Below are positions 34,282 to 42,231 of a stretch of DNA of 43,372 bases, piece by piece. The notes below the pieces were generated by a model. The model had not been told where the DNA came from. It was given only the letters and a program-made list of their open reading frames with translations, and did no database searches. Source of the DNA: Actinobacteria bacterium OK074 (GTDB lineage: Bacteria > Actinomycetota > Actinomycetes > Streptomycetales > Streptomycetaceae); NCBI GenBank assembly GCA_001298575.1, contig LJCV01000287.1:1-43372 (forward strand). The letters are read 5' to 3'. Position 1 is the stretch's first letter. Each line of letters opens with the position of its first letter. The translations under genes were made by a program, and so were the position numbers.

Positions 34282-34677
34282 TCAGTTGGCGGAAGCGGAG
34301 GCGGAGGGGGTGGCGGTCGCGGTCGCGGTGGGGACGGCCGTGGGTGCGGTGCCGGCGGGCGCGTAACCGTTGGCGGGTCCCCCGTTGCCGCCGGGGCCGC
34401 CGTTGCCACCGGGGGCACCGCCCGCCTGGCCGCCGCCGAACGGCAGCAGGGAGGAGGTGTTCACCGACAGGCCCCAGCCCATGAAGGTCAGGCCGAGCAG
34501 AGCCGCGTAGCCGAGGCACACGACTCCCATGAAAAGACCGATCCGGCGCAGCAGCTTCGCCCTGCGCCCGGAGTTGTCAACGAAGACGGGTCCCTCTTCG
34601 GACCCCGCGCCAACGCCGCGTTTGCGTCGGCGGCCCCCCGCGGAGGCACTGTTATCGATGGCGGACTCGGATTGCAT
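34282..34677 (-). CDS. Small single-span membrane protein (MatA-like position)
   Basis: A 131-residue protein: a basic, Ser/Gly-rich cytoplasmic part, one transmembrane helix (about 45-70, IGLFMGVVCLGYAALLGLTF), then an external tail rich in Gly, Pro, Ala and Thr. It lies 19 bases upstream of the deacetylase-glycosyltransferase gene and is surely in the same operon. In the known matAB locus a small protein likewise precedes MatB; whether this is an ortholog cannot be told from such low-complexity sequence. The ATG lacks a ribosome binding site, and TAATAT ends seven bases before it, so a leaderless mRNA is possible. Confidence 0.78.
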   Translation of the reverse strand: MQSESAIDNSASAGGRRRKRGVGAGSEEGPVFVDNSGRRAKLLRRIGLFMGVVCLGYAALLGLTFMGWGLSVNTSSLLPFGGGQAGGAPGGNGGPGGNGGPANGYAPAGTAPTAVPTATATATPSASASAN

Positions 34678-34684
34678 TCCCCAG

Positions 34685-34712
34685 ATATTAGGGCGCCTTT
34701 ATATGATCAAAA
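34685..34712 (-). promoter_or_regulatory. Candidate promoter of the polysaccharide operon
   Basis: On the minus strand: TTTTGA, a 16-base spacer, TAATAT. The -10 ends seven bases before ATG 34677, which would make the transcript leaderless. The -10 is good; the -35 is poor. Confidence 0.4.
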
Positions 34713-34935
34713 CCTTGTTTCGCTTGTGAGGCTGCCAAGAAAAACGGTGATTCCTATGCGTTGACTTAGAGTTTCCAGAAAAGCATGTGTGAAGGGCTGG
34801 TGATGACCTCGCCCCGAAAGTCCTGTTTCATCCGCTTATTCAGCCAGCTCGAACGGACATGCGCACACAGACTCTATGAATTCGCTGTATTCCACACCCA
34901 CAGCCGGATGTGTTTGATTTGCTCTTCAGGCCCCC

Positions 34936-34987
34936 CTCAGAAACGGGCGCTGTTTCGATTCTGAGACGGATATCACGATCCTGAGAC
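34936..34987. promoter_or_regulatory. CTGAGAC direct repeats upstream of the GH18-like gene
   Basis: CTGAGAC occurs at 34961 and 34981, exactly 20 bases apart, and an inverted CTCAG with AAAC lies at 34936-34944 opposite GTTTC at 34952-34956. The repeats lie 30-55 bases before the ATG, in the promoter zone, and may bind a regulator. Confidence 0.4.
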
Positions 34988-35014
34988 ATAACCACGAGAG
35001 TTGGTGCGTGTGCA

Positions 35015-36049
35015 ATGAGGAGTTTCCTGAAGCCGGCTGCCGGGCTGGTCTGCCTGATGGCGCTGGCCTGCGCCGGGTGCTCCTCGGGCGGTGACGACAC
35101 CTCCGGTTCCGGCACGGCCACGTCCTCGGCCGACGGCTCCCCCTCGGCCTCGGAGAGCGAGTCGGCCTCGGTGACCACCTACGAGCCGTACGTCAGCGCC
35201 TCCGACGCCTCCGACCTCGACTCCGCGGGGTCGCCGACGACGTACAACCTCGCGTTCGTGATCTCCGACGGCAGCAGCTGTACGCCGTCGTGGAACGGGG
35301 AGCACGCGATCGACGCCACGAAGGTGACCTCCCGGATCGCCGCGCTGACGAAGTCGGGCGCCGACGTCCGCGTCTCCTTCGGCGGGGCCTCCGGCAAGGA
35401 ACTCGCGGAGACCTGCACGAGTGCGAGCGCACTGGCGAAGGCGTACGGCGAGGCCCTCGACGCGGTCGGCGCGACGAAGGCCGACTTCGACATCGAGGGC
35501 GACGCGCTCACCGACTCGACGTCCATCGCGCGCCGTTCGCAGGCCATCGCGCTGTTGCAGAAGGAACGCACCGACCTGAGCGTCTCCTTCACCCTGCCGG
35601 TGATGCCCTCCGGGCTCGACTCCGACAGCAAGGCCCTGCTGGAGTCCGCCAACGACAACGCCGTCGCCGTCTCCACGGTCAACATCATGACCATGAACTA
35701 CGGCGAGTCCTACGACGGCGACATGGGCGACTACGCGCTCCAGTCCGCGAAGGCCACCAACACCCAACTCGTCGGCATCTTCGGCCTGTCGAGCGCGGCG
35801 GCGTGGCGGGGGATGGCGCTCACGTCGATGATCGGCGACAACGACGTGAGCGGGGAGACGTTCACGCTGGCCGACGCGGCGCAGGTACGGGAGTTCGCGG
35901 CGGGGAAGGATGTGGCCTGGGTGTCGATCTGGTCGACGTTCCGGGACACGCAGTGCGATGACGAGGACTCTTCGAAGGACAACGCCGCGACGGATTGCAG
36001 TGGGGTTACGCAGGGGGATGGGGCGTTTGGGGAGGCGTTCGCTGGGTGA
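35015..36049 (+). CDS. GH18 chitinase-like lipoprotein
   Basis: A 344-residue exported protein. The N-terminus is a signal peptide with a lipid-attachment Cys (ALACAGC, probably Cys22), followed by a Ser/Gly/Asp-rich linker. From about residue 75 it resembles a glycoside hydrolase 18 barrel: SFGGASG (121-127), the catalytic D-x-D-x-E as DFDIEG (157-162, acid Glu161) and MTMNYG (224-229). Family 18 enzymes cut beta-linked N-acetylglucosamine polymers. It is divergent from the deacetylase-glycosyltransferase operon, so it could trim the polymer made there; ordinary chitin degradation is the alternative. The ribosome binding site is weak. Confidence 0.82.
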   Translation: MRSFLKPAAGLVCLMALACAGCSSGGDDTSGSGTATSSADGSPSASESESASVTTYEPYVSASDASDLDSAGSPTTYNLAFVISDGSSCTPSWNGEHAIDATKVTSRIAALTKSGADVRVSFGGASGKELAETCTSASALAKAYGEALDAVGATKADFDIEGDALTDSTSIARRSQAIALLQKERTDLSVSFTLPVMPSGLDSDSKALLESANDNAVAVSTVNIMTMNYGESYDGDMGDYALQSAKATNTQLVGIFGLSSAAAWRGMALTSMIGDNDVSGETFTLADAAQVREFAAGKDVAWVSIWSTFRDTQCDDEDSSKDNAATDCSGVTQGDGAFGEAFAG

Positions 36050-36061
36050 GGGTGGGGTGGC

Positions 36062-36349
36062 GGGGGGCGCCTGATCGCCTGGGGGTGCGGGTGCGGTTGC
36101 GTCGGCGACTGCGGGTGCGTTGTGGCTGGTGGCGCCCACGCGGCGGAGCCGCACATTGACACAGCCCCGCGCCCCTAAAAACGCGCAGGCACCCGCGGCT
36201 TCAAGGCGCGTAGGGATCCGCGGCGCCGGAAAAGCGGGGCGCAGCCCCTGCTTTTAGGGGCGCGGGGAACTGCGCGAACGGCCACGACGGACCCGCAGTC
36301 GCCAACGCACCCGCACCCCCAGGCGATTAGGCGCCCACCCTCAACGCCC
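36062..36349. repeat. Long imperfect inverted repeat between convergent genes
   Basis: The left arm (about 36062-36180) and right arm (about 36253-36349) are near reverse complements. Shared pieces include TCGCCTGGGGGTGCGGGTGC, GGCGACTGCGGGT and CCCCGCGCCCCTAAAA (36165-36180 against 36253-36268). The arms differ by small indels, and a centre of about 70 bases separates them. It fills the gap between the GH18-like gene and the amidohydrolase-like gene and will act as a terminator for both. The CCCCGCGCCCCTAAAA core resembles intergenic elements common in Streptomyces. Confidence 0.8.
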
Positions 36350-36946
36350 CCGGTACACCAACCGCCCCGACACCACAGTCGCCACACACGTCGCGGCACC
36401 CCGCTCCGCCAGCTCCTCCTCGTCCCGCACGTCGAACACCGCGAAGTGGGCGGCGCTGTGCTGCTTCCGCGGGGAGGCGAACTCCGCCGGCAGGTCCCCG
36501 GCGTACGGGTCGAGGGTCGGTACTCCGCCGGGGCGCCCGATCCGGCCCAGGAGGGCCATGCCCGAGCGGTGTACCGCGTCCCGTACCGCACGGTTGCGCA
36601 GTTGCTCGCAGGCCGCCCTGACCGTGCCGTGCGCCAGCATCCGCTGTACCCCGCGGCGCGCACTCGCCCCCCAGCGGGCGTCGTCCATGTGCAGGGCGGC
36701 GAGCGCGGCGCCGGTCAGCGGCTCGGTGCCGAGTTGGTCCGCCTCGCGCGGATCCGGGTGGTACGCCTCTTCCAGCAGTTCGTTGCCGTAGAGGTTGACC
36801 AGGCCGGGCGTCAGGATGCCGGGCCACTGCCGGACCCGGGCGCCCGGGTGGACGGCGGTCAGGTCCTCCAGCGGTCCGGCGGCGGCGATCCACGCGCCCT
36901 TGACGGCGAGCGCCGCGCCCCGGGAGTCCGCGTGAATCGTCACCAC
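36341..36946 (-). CDS. Shrunken amidohydrolase-like protein without metal site
   Basis: A 201-residue protein whose ends match amidohydrolases: the N-terminal beta-sandwich (AVKGAWIAAAGPLEDL, VRQWPGILTPGLVNLYGNE) and the closing strand (CVATVVSGRLVYRGR). The normal HxH metal motif after PGLVN is replaced by LYGNE, and most of the barrel is missing (family length is about 400). It is thus unlikely to be a hydrolase. It lies 19 bases downstream of mqnC on the same strand. In the futalosine pathway an amidohydrolase (MqnX) deaminates aminodeoxyfutalosine, so this could be a degenerate relative kept for another role. The start is the GTG at 36946 or the next GTG. Confidence 0.75.
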   Translation of the reverse strand: MVTIHADSRGAALAVKGAWIAAAGPLEDLTAVHPGARVRQWPGILTPGLVNLYGNELLEEAYHPDPREADQLGTEPLTGAALAALHMDDARWGASARRGVQRMLAHGTVRAACEQLRNRAVRDAVHRSGMALLGRIGRPGGVPTLDPYAGDLPAEFASPRKQHSAAHFAVFDVRDEEELAERGAATCVATVVSGRLVYRGR

Positions 36947-36965
36947 AAGTACGGCTCCGCGTACG

Positions 36966-38180
36966 TCAGTTGGAGGCCAGGAGCTTCAGCTCGGGGTGGG
37001 CCGTGCCCCCCGAGATCGCCGTGGACGAGATGTGGGACATGACCCGCTCGTCCACGGGGTCGTTCGCCGGGTCGTCGTGGACGACGATGTGCTCGTAGGT
37101 GGTGGTCCGCTGGGCGGGGACGCGGCCCGCCTTGCGGATGAGGTCGATGATCTCCAGGCGGTTGGAGCGGTGCTTGGCGCCCGCGCTGGAGACGACGTTC
37201 TCCTCCAGCATGATCGAGCCGAGGTCGTCGGCGCCGTAGTGCAGGGAGAGCTGGCCGACCTCCTTGCCCGTGGTCAGCCAGGAGCCCTGGATGTGGGCCA
37301 CGTTGTCGAGGAAGAGCCGGGCAATCGCGATCATCCGCAGGTACTCGAAGAGCGTGGCCTGGGTGCGGCCCTTCAAGTGGTTGTTCTCGGGCTGGTAGGT
37401 GTACGGGATGAACGCGCGGAAGCCGCCCGTGCGGTCCTGTACGTCGCGGATCATCCGGATGTGCTCGATGCGCTCGGCGTTGGTCTCGCCCGTGCCCATC
37501 AGCATGGTGGACGTGGACTCGACGCCCAGGTTGTGCGCGGCCTCCATGATCTCCAGCCAGCGCTCGCCGGACTCCTTGAGCGGGGCGATGGCCTTGCGGG
37601 GGCGGGCGGGCAGCAGCTCCGCACCGGCACCGGCGAAGGAGTCGAGCCCGGCCGCGTGGATGCGGGAGATGGCCTCCTCGACCGTCACCTTGGAGATCCG
37701 GGCCATGTGCTCGACCTCGCTGGCGCCCAGCGAGTGGATGACCAGCTGCGGGAAGGCTTCCTTGATGGCCGCGAAGTGCTTCTCGTAGTACTCGACGCCG
37801 TAGTCCGGGTGGTGGCCGCCCTGGAACATGATCTGCGTACCGCCGAGTTCGACGGTCTCGGCGCAGCGGCGCAGGATGTCGTCGAGGTCCCGGGTCCAGC
37901 CCTTGGCGGTGTCCTTCGGCGCGGCGTAGAAGGCGCAGAACTTGCACGCCGTGACGCACACGTTCGTGTAGTTGATGTTCCGCTCGATGATGTACGTGGC
38001 GATGTGCTCGGTACCGGCGTACCTGCGGCGGCGTACGGCGTCGGCGGCGGCACCGAGCGCGTGCAGCGGGGCGTCGCGGTAGAGGACGAGGGCCTCTTCG
38101 GGGGTGATCCGCCCCCCGGCGGCGGCACGGTCGAGGACGGCTGTGACGTCGACAGAGGTGAGGTCGGCCTGCTCGGTCAC
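36966..38180 (-). CDS. mqnC: Cyclic dehypoxanthinyl futalosine synthase (radical SAM)
   Basis: A 404-residue radical SAM enzyme that cyclises dehypoxanthinyl futalosine in the futalosine route to menaquinone. The [4Fe-4S] ligands are Cys75, Cys79 and Cys82 (CVTACKFC). Family phrases include ERNINYTNVC, FQGGHHPDYGVEYYE, SLGASEVEHMARIS, MMGTGET-like TMLMGTGET, and RAFIPYTYQPENNHLKG. I chose GTG 38180, which has AAAGGG upstream, over ATG 38195. Its product feeds the menaquinone pool used by the Nuo complex. Confidence 0.95.
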   Translation of the reverse strand: MTEQADLTSVDVTAVLDRAAAGGRITPEEALVLYRDAPLHALGAAADAVRRRRYAGTEHIATYIIERNINYTNVCVTACKFCAFYAAPKDTAKGWTRDLDDILRRCAETVELGGTQIMFQGGHHPDYGVEYYEKHFAAIKEAFPQLVIHSLGASEVEHMARISKVTVEEAISRIHAAGLDSFAGAGAELLPARPRKAIAPLKESGERWLEIMEAAHNLGVESTSTMLMGTGETNAERIEHIRMIRDVQDRTGGFRAFIPYTYQPENNHLKGRTQATLFEYLRMIAIARLFLDNVAHIQGSWLTTGKEVGQLSLHYGADDLGSIMLEENVVSSAGAKHRSNRLEIIDLIRKAGRVPAQRTTTYEHIVVHDDPANDPVDERVMSHISSTAISGGTAHPELKLLASN

Positions 38181-38264
38181 CGGGCGCCCTTTCATCGGCT
38201 TCGTCCACGGGTGTTCATGGACGCGACCAGCCTACGCCAGGGGGCGCGGCCGACCGGCGGGGCC

Positions 38265-38273
38265 TGTGGATAA
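38265..38273 (-). promoter_or_regulatory. DnaA box (TTATCCACA) upstream of mqnC
   Basis: A perfect TTATCCACA on the minus strand, about 85 bases upstream of the mqnC start, between mqnC and the prepilin peptidase gene. It is a single box; its role is uncertain. Confidence 0.35.
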
Positions 38274-38300
38274 CTCCCCGGAGCGACCAATATCCACCCG

Positions 38301-39050
38301 TCACGCCGCGTACGCGCCGATCAGTACACCGACGAACGCCCCCGCGATCATGAAGGGCCCGAACGCGATGGCCGTCTTCCGCCCCGCCCGGCGCGCGGCG
38401 ACGAGCGCGCCGCCGTACAGCCCGGCGAGCAGGAACCCGGCGAAGGTGCCGAGGACGACGGTGGGCCAGCCGTACCAGCCGAGGACGGTGCCGAGGCCGA
38501 GGCCGAGTTTGACGTCGCCGAAGCCCATGCCGTTCGGGTTGATGAGGAAGAGGACGAAGTAGGCGCCGCCGAGGGCGAGGCCGCCGTAGAGGGCGTTCGG
38601 CCAGTGGCCCGCGTGCTCGGGGGCGAGGGCGGCGGCGCCGAGGAGTGCGAGGGCGAGCGCGGCGAGCGGCAGGGTCAGCACGTCCGGGAGCCGCTGGACG
38701 CGGAAGTCGACGACGGTCAGCAGCACCCCGAGGGGTCCGAGCAGCAGCCAGGCGGCGAGTTCGGGGCGGGTGCCGGTGGCGAGGGCGAGGGCGCCGCAGA
38801 CGAGGGCGGTGGCGAGGGCCGTGGCAAGGGTCCGGCCGTACGGCTTGCCGTCGGTGGCGCAGCGGGCGCGGCCGAGCCAGCCGCGCGCGCGTACGCCGTT
38901 GGGCCCGCCGACGGGGTGCCCGTCCGGGCAGGTGTCGCGCCACGGTTGGTCCGGGGGGACGGAGAGGCGGTAGGCGGCGCGCGGGATCAGCGTTCCGGCG
39001 CCGAGGCCCCAGAGGGCGGCGGCGGGGGTCAGCCAGCGGTCGGGATCCAC
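38301..39050 (-). CDS. Type IV prepilin peptidase (A24 family)
   Basis: A 249-residue membrane aspartic protease that cleaves the leader of pilin-like proteins. The two catalytic Asp are Asp115 (TVVDFRVQRLPD) and Asp179 in the GxGD motif (NGMGFGDVKLG). Several Ala/Leu-rich helices surround them. The N-terminal cytoplasmic part has Cys41 and Cys64 but no full four-Cys zinc site, so methylation activity is doubtful. AAGGTG precedes the GTG start at 39050. It follows the LysM-BTAD gene by 42 bp on the same strand; such genes accompany Flp/Tad-type pilus loci in Streptomyces. Confidence 0.88.
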   Translation of the reverse strand: MDPDRWLTPAAALWGLGAGTLIPRAAYRLSVPPDQPWRDTCPDGHPVGGPNGVRARGWLGRARCATDGKPYGRTLATALATALVCGALALATGTRPELAAWLLLGPLGVLLTVVDFRVQRLPDVLTLPLAALALALLGAAALAPEHAGHWPNALYGGLALGGAYFVLFLINPNGMGFGDVKLGLGLGTVLGWYGWPTVVLGTFAGFLLAGLYGGALVAARRAGRKTAIAFGPFMIAGAFVGVLIGAYAA

Positions 39051-39092
39051 GGGGTCACCTTATGTACGGCTGCTTGTGTACGGCTGTGGGAG

Positions 39093-42050
39093 TCAGCCCG
39101 TGGCTCCGGCGCCCGCGCCCGCGCGCCAGCTCGGGAGGAGTTCGTCGAGGAGGGCCTCGGTGCGCGGCGGCAGTCCACGGGCGCCGCTGCGCGAGACGAG
39201 GTCGGCGGCGAGGTCGCGCAGCCGGGCCGGGTCGTTCAACGCGTGGGTGGCGCGCAGGAGTTCGTTCCAGAGGCGCTCGTCGGCGGGGGCGGAGCCGAGG
39301 GCCGTGTTCAGGGCCTCGATGGCCTTTTCGGCGCGGTCCTTCTCCAGGTGGAACTCGCTGAGCGCGAGCCCGATGTCCGCGACGAGCAGCGGGAGTTGGG
39401 CGTCGATGATCTCGTGCGTGAGCCAGCGGTAGCGGCCCTCGGGGCGGTCGGCGATCAGCGGGCCGCGCACGAGCACGAGCGCGTCGGTGAGCAACCGCCC
39501 GCGTACGGCACGGGAGTTGGCGCCCCGGCCCTGGGTGCCCTCGTGGTAGAGCGAGCGCAGCACGTCCAGGTCGGAGACGACGGACTTGGCGAGGGCGAGC
39601 CGTCCGCTGTCGTCGGTGCGCAGTCGTGCGCCGCCGTCGGGGTCGGCGCCGAGCCAGTCCTTCAGCCGGTCCAGCAGGGCGTCGCGTACGTCGTCGGTGA
39701 CGCCGCGCGGCCACAACGCCGAGGCCAGCACGCGGGGATGGACGCCTTCGCGGTGGAGCAGCAGCAGCGCGAGCGCCTCGCGCAGCAGCGGGCCGCGGGC
39801 GCCGTCGAGGTCGTCGAGGCCGATGAGTTCGTACGTTCCGACCAGGCGCGCGTACACGGCGGGGCGGCCCTGTTCGCTGACGTCGACGAGGAACGGCGGG
39901 GTGGACGTGGGCCCGTCGGGGCCGCGTTCCGGGCCGCGTTCGGGGTCGGCCTGGACGAACAGCTCGACGACCGCGCGCTGTTGGGCAACCGGCAGGCTCT
40001 GCGCGGTGAGTTCGAGGCCGAGGAGCGGGGCGCGGAGGGTGCCGTCGCCGGTGATCTCCATCTGCCAGGCGGCGCCCGGGAGGTCGCGGGACTCGGTGCC
40101 GACGAAGTAGCCGATGCCCAACCGGCTTGCGTCGGCGGCGAGTTCGGCGAGCCGGGCGGCGTCGCGCTCGGAGGGCTGCGCGGCGCACAGCACCAAGTGC
40201 GGCGCCCAGCGGGTGTGTTGGGCGGGCCCGGTACGGCCGGTGAGCACCGAGTCCTGCCCGGCGGCGCCCAACGCCCCGCGCCGCTGCCGGGTTTCGGCCT
40301 CCATCGCCTCGATGAGGTCCTCGATGGAGTCGAGGTGGCGCAGCCGGTTGGGGGCGAGCGGGGTGAGGTCCTGGCCGAAGCCGACGAGGGTGATCGTCAT
40401 CCGGTCGGACCAGCCGTTGGTCGCCAACTCGGCGGCCACGGAGGCGAATACGCCCGCGCGGTCGGTCTCGGCGCCGCTGAGCGAGACGATGCCGGGCACC
40501 GCTTCGAGGTTGAGCAGCAGCCGCGACTCGTCCATGGTGCCGAGGCTGACCAGACCCGGGTACGGCGCCGCGGTGTCCGTGTCGCCGTAGCTCTCGGCAC
40601 CGGCCCGCGCGAGCATCCAGAACGTCTGGTCCTGCCCCAACTGCCAGGGCGCGGGCGGCTTTCCGGACGGCTGGGCGAGCTGGAGATGCAGATCGCCGTT
40701 GCTGAGCCAGGCCGCGTACACGGTGGGCAGCGGCCGTCCGGCGTCCGCGAGGGAGGCGGCGAGTCCGCGCAGCGAGCGGTCCAGGAGCCGTACGCCGTCG
40801 GGGTCCGCGCCGACGAGCAGCGCGTCCTGGACGTCGGCGGCGGCGCCGGTGGGCGTGGGCGGTTCCATGCCGCGCCGCCGGCCGCCGACCGCGGCGAGCG
40901 CCGACTGCCACAGGGCCTGCCGGCGGCGCCGGCCGAGGGCGGCGAGGAGGCCGGCGGCGAGGAGGGGGGCGCCGATGAGGGCTTCGGGGAGGCCGAAGCC
41001 GTCGGTCTGGTGGGCAGGGGCGGTGATGGGGGTGGCGCGCTCGGTGTGGTCCGTGTGGGCGCCGCCGCCGGTCTGGGCCTGGGGTGTCTGCCGGACCTGG
41101 CGGAACTGCTGGGTGTGCTCGGTCTGGTGCTGGTTCTGGGGCGCGGGTGTCGTCGTAGCCGGGGTGGCGGTGGAGGCCGTGGTGGCGGGGGCCTCGACGA
41201 GGTCGCCGCCGGTCGCGTCGGCGGGCATCTCCATGATCCAGCCGGGGCGGATGAGGCTGGCCTCGGAGAGCTTGGAGCCGTCGGGCTGCACGCGGTCCTT
41301 GTTGAGCGCGAAGATCTCTTTGTAGCGCCGCCCGTCGCCGAGATGACGCTGGGCTATCTCCCAGAGTGAGTCGTGGTGGCGCCCCTCCGGCGGCTGGATC
41401 CGGTAGAACTTCGTGGACCCCTCCGCGGACGTACCGCTGTCGGCCTGCGCCGCCGCGTGCGTGGCCTGTTCGGACACGGCGGAGGCGGCGTCGGCGACGG
41501 CCTGCTGTTGCTGGGCGAAGATGCCGGGGACACCGGGGGTGGCCTGCGCGGTGGCGACGGTGGCCCGCTGGTTGCCTTCGAGGCTCTGCCCGAACTGGGA
41601 CAGCCCGGGCGCGAAGCTCGCGGCGGTCGCGGTCACCAGCAGCAGCGCGGCGACGAGTTGCCGGGCGAGCAGCTGGCTGGGCCCGGAGCCGGGCACGTGC
41701 CCCGGCATGCCGACGCCGGAGAACGCGGCCTTGATCTCGACGAGCACGCACGCGGTGAACTGCGCCCAGGCCAGCCAGACGACGACGGTCAGCACGTGGA
41801 TGAACGTCGTGACCGTGATCTCCTGCTGCAACCAGTCCAGCGAGGGGGCCCCGTGGGGCAACGGCCACCCGACGCTCACGACCAGCGCCCCCGGCACGCC
41901 CACGAGCAGCACGGCCAGCGCGACGAACGCGAGGAACGCCTTCAGGAAGTCCACGGGGGTACGCCGACGCAGGGTGACCGGCTGCGGCGTACGGTTCCGC
42001 GGCCCCGACGGGTTGCCGGTGGGGCGGCTGGAGGTACTGCGTCGCGCCAT
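39093..42050 (-). CDS. Membrane protein with LysM and BTAD domains
   Basis: A 985-residue multi-domain protein. A basic start is followed by helices at about 35-60, 79-105 and 127-150, then a Gln/Ala-rich region and a LysM-like domain (about 214-276: HDSLWEIAQRHLGDGRRYKEIFALN), a Gln/Thr linker, a further helix (about 352-372) and a large cytoplasmic part. Near 770-970 is a bacterial transcriptional activator domain (TPR-like; DRAEKAIEALNTALGSAPADERLWNELLRATHAL is its repeat region) preceded by an OmpR-like winged-helix piece (HREGVHPRVLASALWPRGV). It joins a wall-binding module to a regulator-like module across the membrane. Association with pilus genes is inferred from the adjoining prepilin peptidase. 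Confidence 0.83.
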   Translation of the reverse strand: MARRSTSSRPTGNPSGPRNRTPQPVTLRRRTPVDFLKAFLAFVALAVLLVGVPGALVVSVGWPLPHGAPSLDWLQQEITVTTFIHVLTVVVWLAWAQFTACVLVEIKAAFSGVGMPGHVPGSGPSQLLARQLVAALLLVTATAASFAPGLSQFGQSLEGNQRATVATAQATPGVPGIFAQQQQAVADAASAVSEQATHAAAQADSGTSAEGSTKFYRIQPPEGRHHDSLWEIAQRHLGDGRRYKEIFALNKDRVQPDGSKLSEASLIRPGWIMEMPADATGGDLVEAPATTASTATPATTTPAPQNQHQTEHTQQFRQVRQTPQAQTGGGAHTDHTERATPITAPAHQTDGFGLPEALIGAPLLAAGLLAALGRRRRQALWQSALAAVGGRRRGMEPPTPTGAAADVQDALLVGADPDGVRLLDRSLRGLAASLADAGRPLPTVYAAWLSNGDLHLQLAQPSGKPPAPWQLGQDQTFWMLARAGAESYGDTDTAAPYPGLVSLGTMDESRLLLNLEAVPGIVSLSGAETDRAGVFASVAAELATNGWSDRMTITLVGFGQDLTPLAPNRLRHLDSIEDLIEAMEAETRQRRGALGAAGQDSVLTGRTGPAQHTRWAPHLVLCAAQPSERDAARLAELAADASRLGIGYFVGTESRDLPGAAWQMEITGDGTLRAPLLGLELTAQSLPVAQQRAVVELFVQADPERGPERGPDGPTSTPPFLVDVSEQGRPAVYARLVGTYELIGLDDLDGARGPLLREALALLLLHREGVHPRVLASALWPRGVTDDVRDALLDRLKDWLGADPDGGARLRTDDSGRLALAKSVVSDLDVLRSLYHEGTQGRGANSRAVRGRLLTDALVLVRGPLIADRPEGRYRWLTHEIIDAQLPLLVADIGLALSEFHLEKDRAEKAIEALNTALGSAPADERLWNELLRATHALNDPARLRDLAADLVSRSGARGLPPRTEALLDELLPSWRAGAGAGATG

Positions 42051-42071
42051 GCGGGTGTCCTGGGTCGTCGT

Positions 42072-42112
42072 GTCGTGTGCCGTACGGGGAACGTCGTGTG
42101 CCGTACGGGGAA
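42072..42112. repeat. Two copies of a 20-bp direct repeat
   Basis: GTCGTGTGCCGTACGGGGAA occurs at 42072-42091 and 42093-42112, period 21 (two helical turns). It begins 22 bases upstream of the LysM-BTAD start, so it may be an operator for that gene. Confidence 0.85.
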
Positions 42113-42231
42113 ATCAGCGGGCGATGAGGCGAACCGAGCCTACCGGGATCCTAATTCGACGGCCGGGGCGCAAACAGGGGTGAAGGCAGGTAGAGGGAGC
42201 GATTCCGCATACGGGGAGGGCGATTGTTGGC

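Larger units (their letters stand above)
34678..35014. other. AT-rich divergent regulatory region of the polysaccharide block
   Basis: About 340 bp without a gene, clearly richer in A+T than its surroundings. It separates the leftward polysaccharide operon from the rightward GH18-like gene. It holds the promoter candidate at 34685-34712 and the CTGAG repeats at 34936-34987. Confidence 0.6.
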
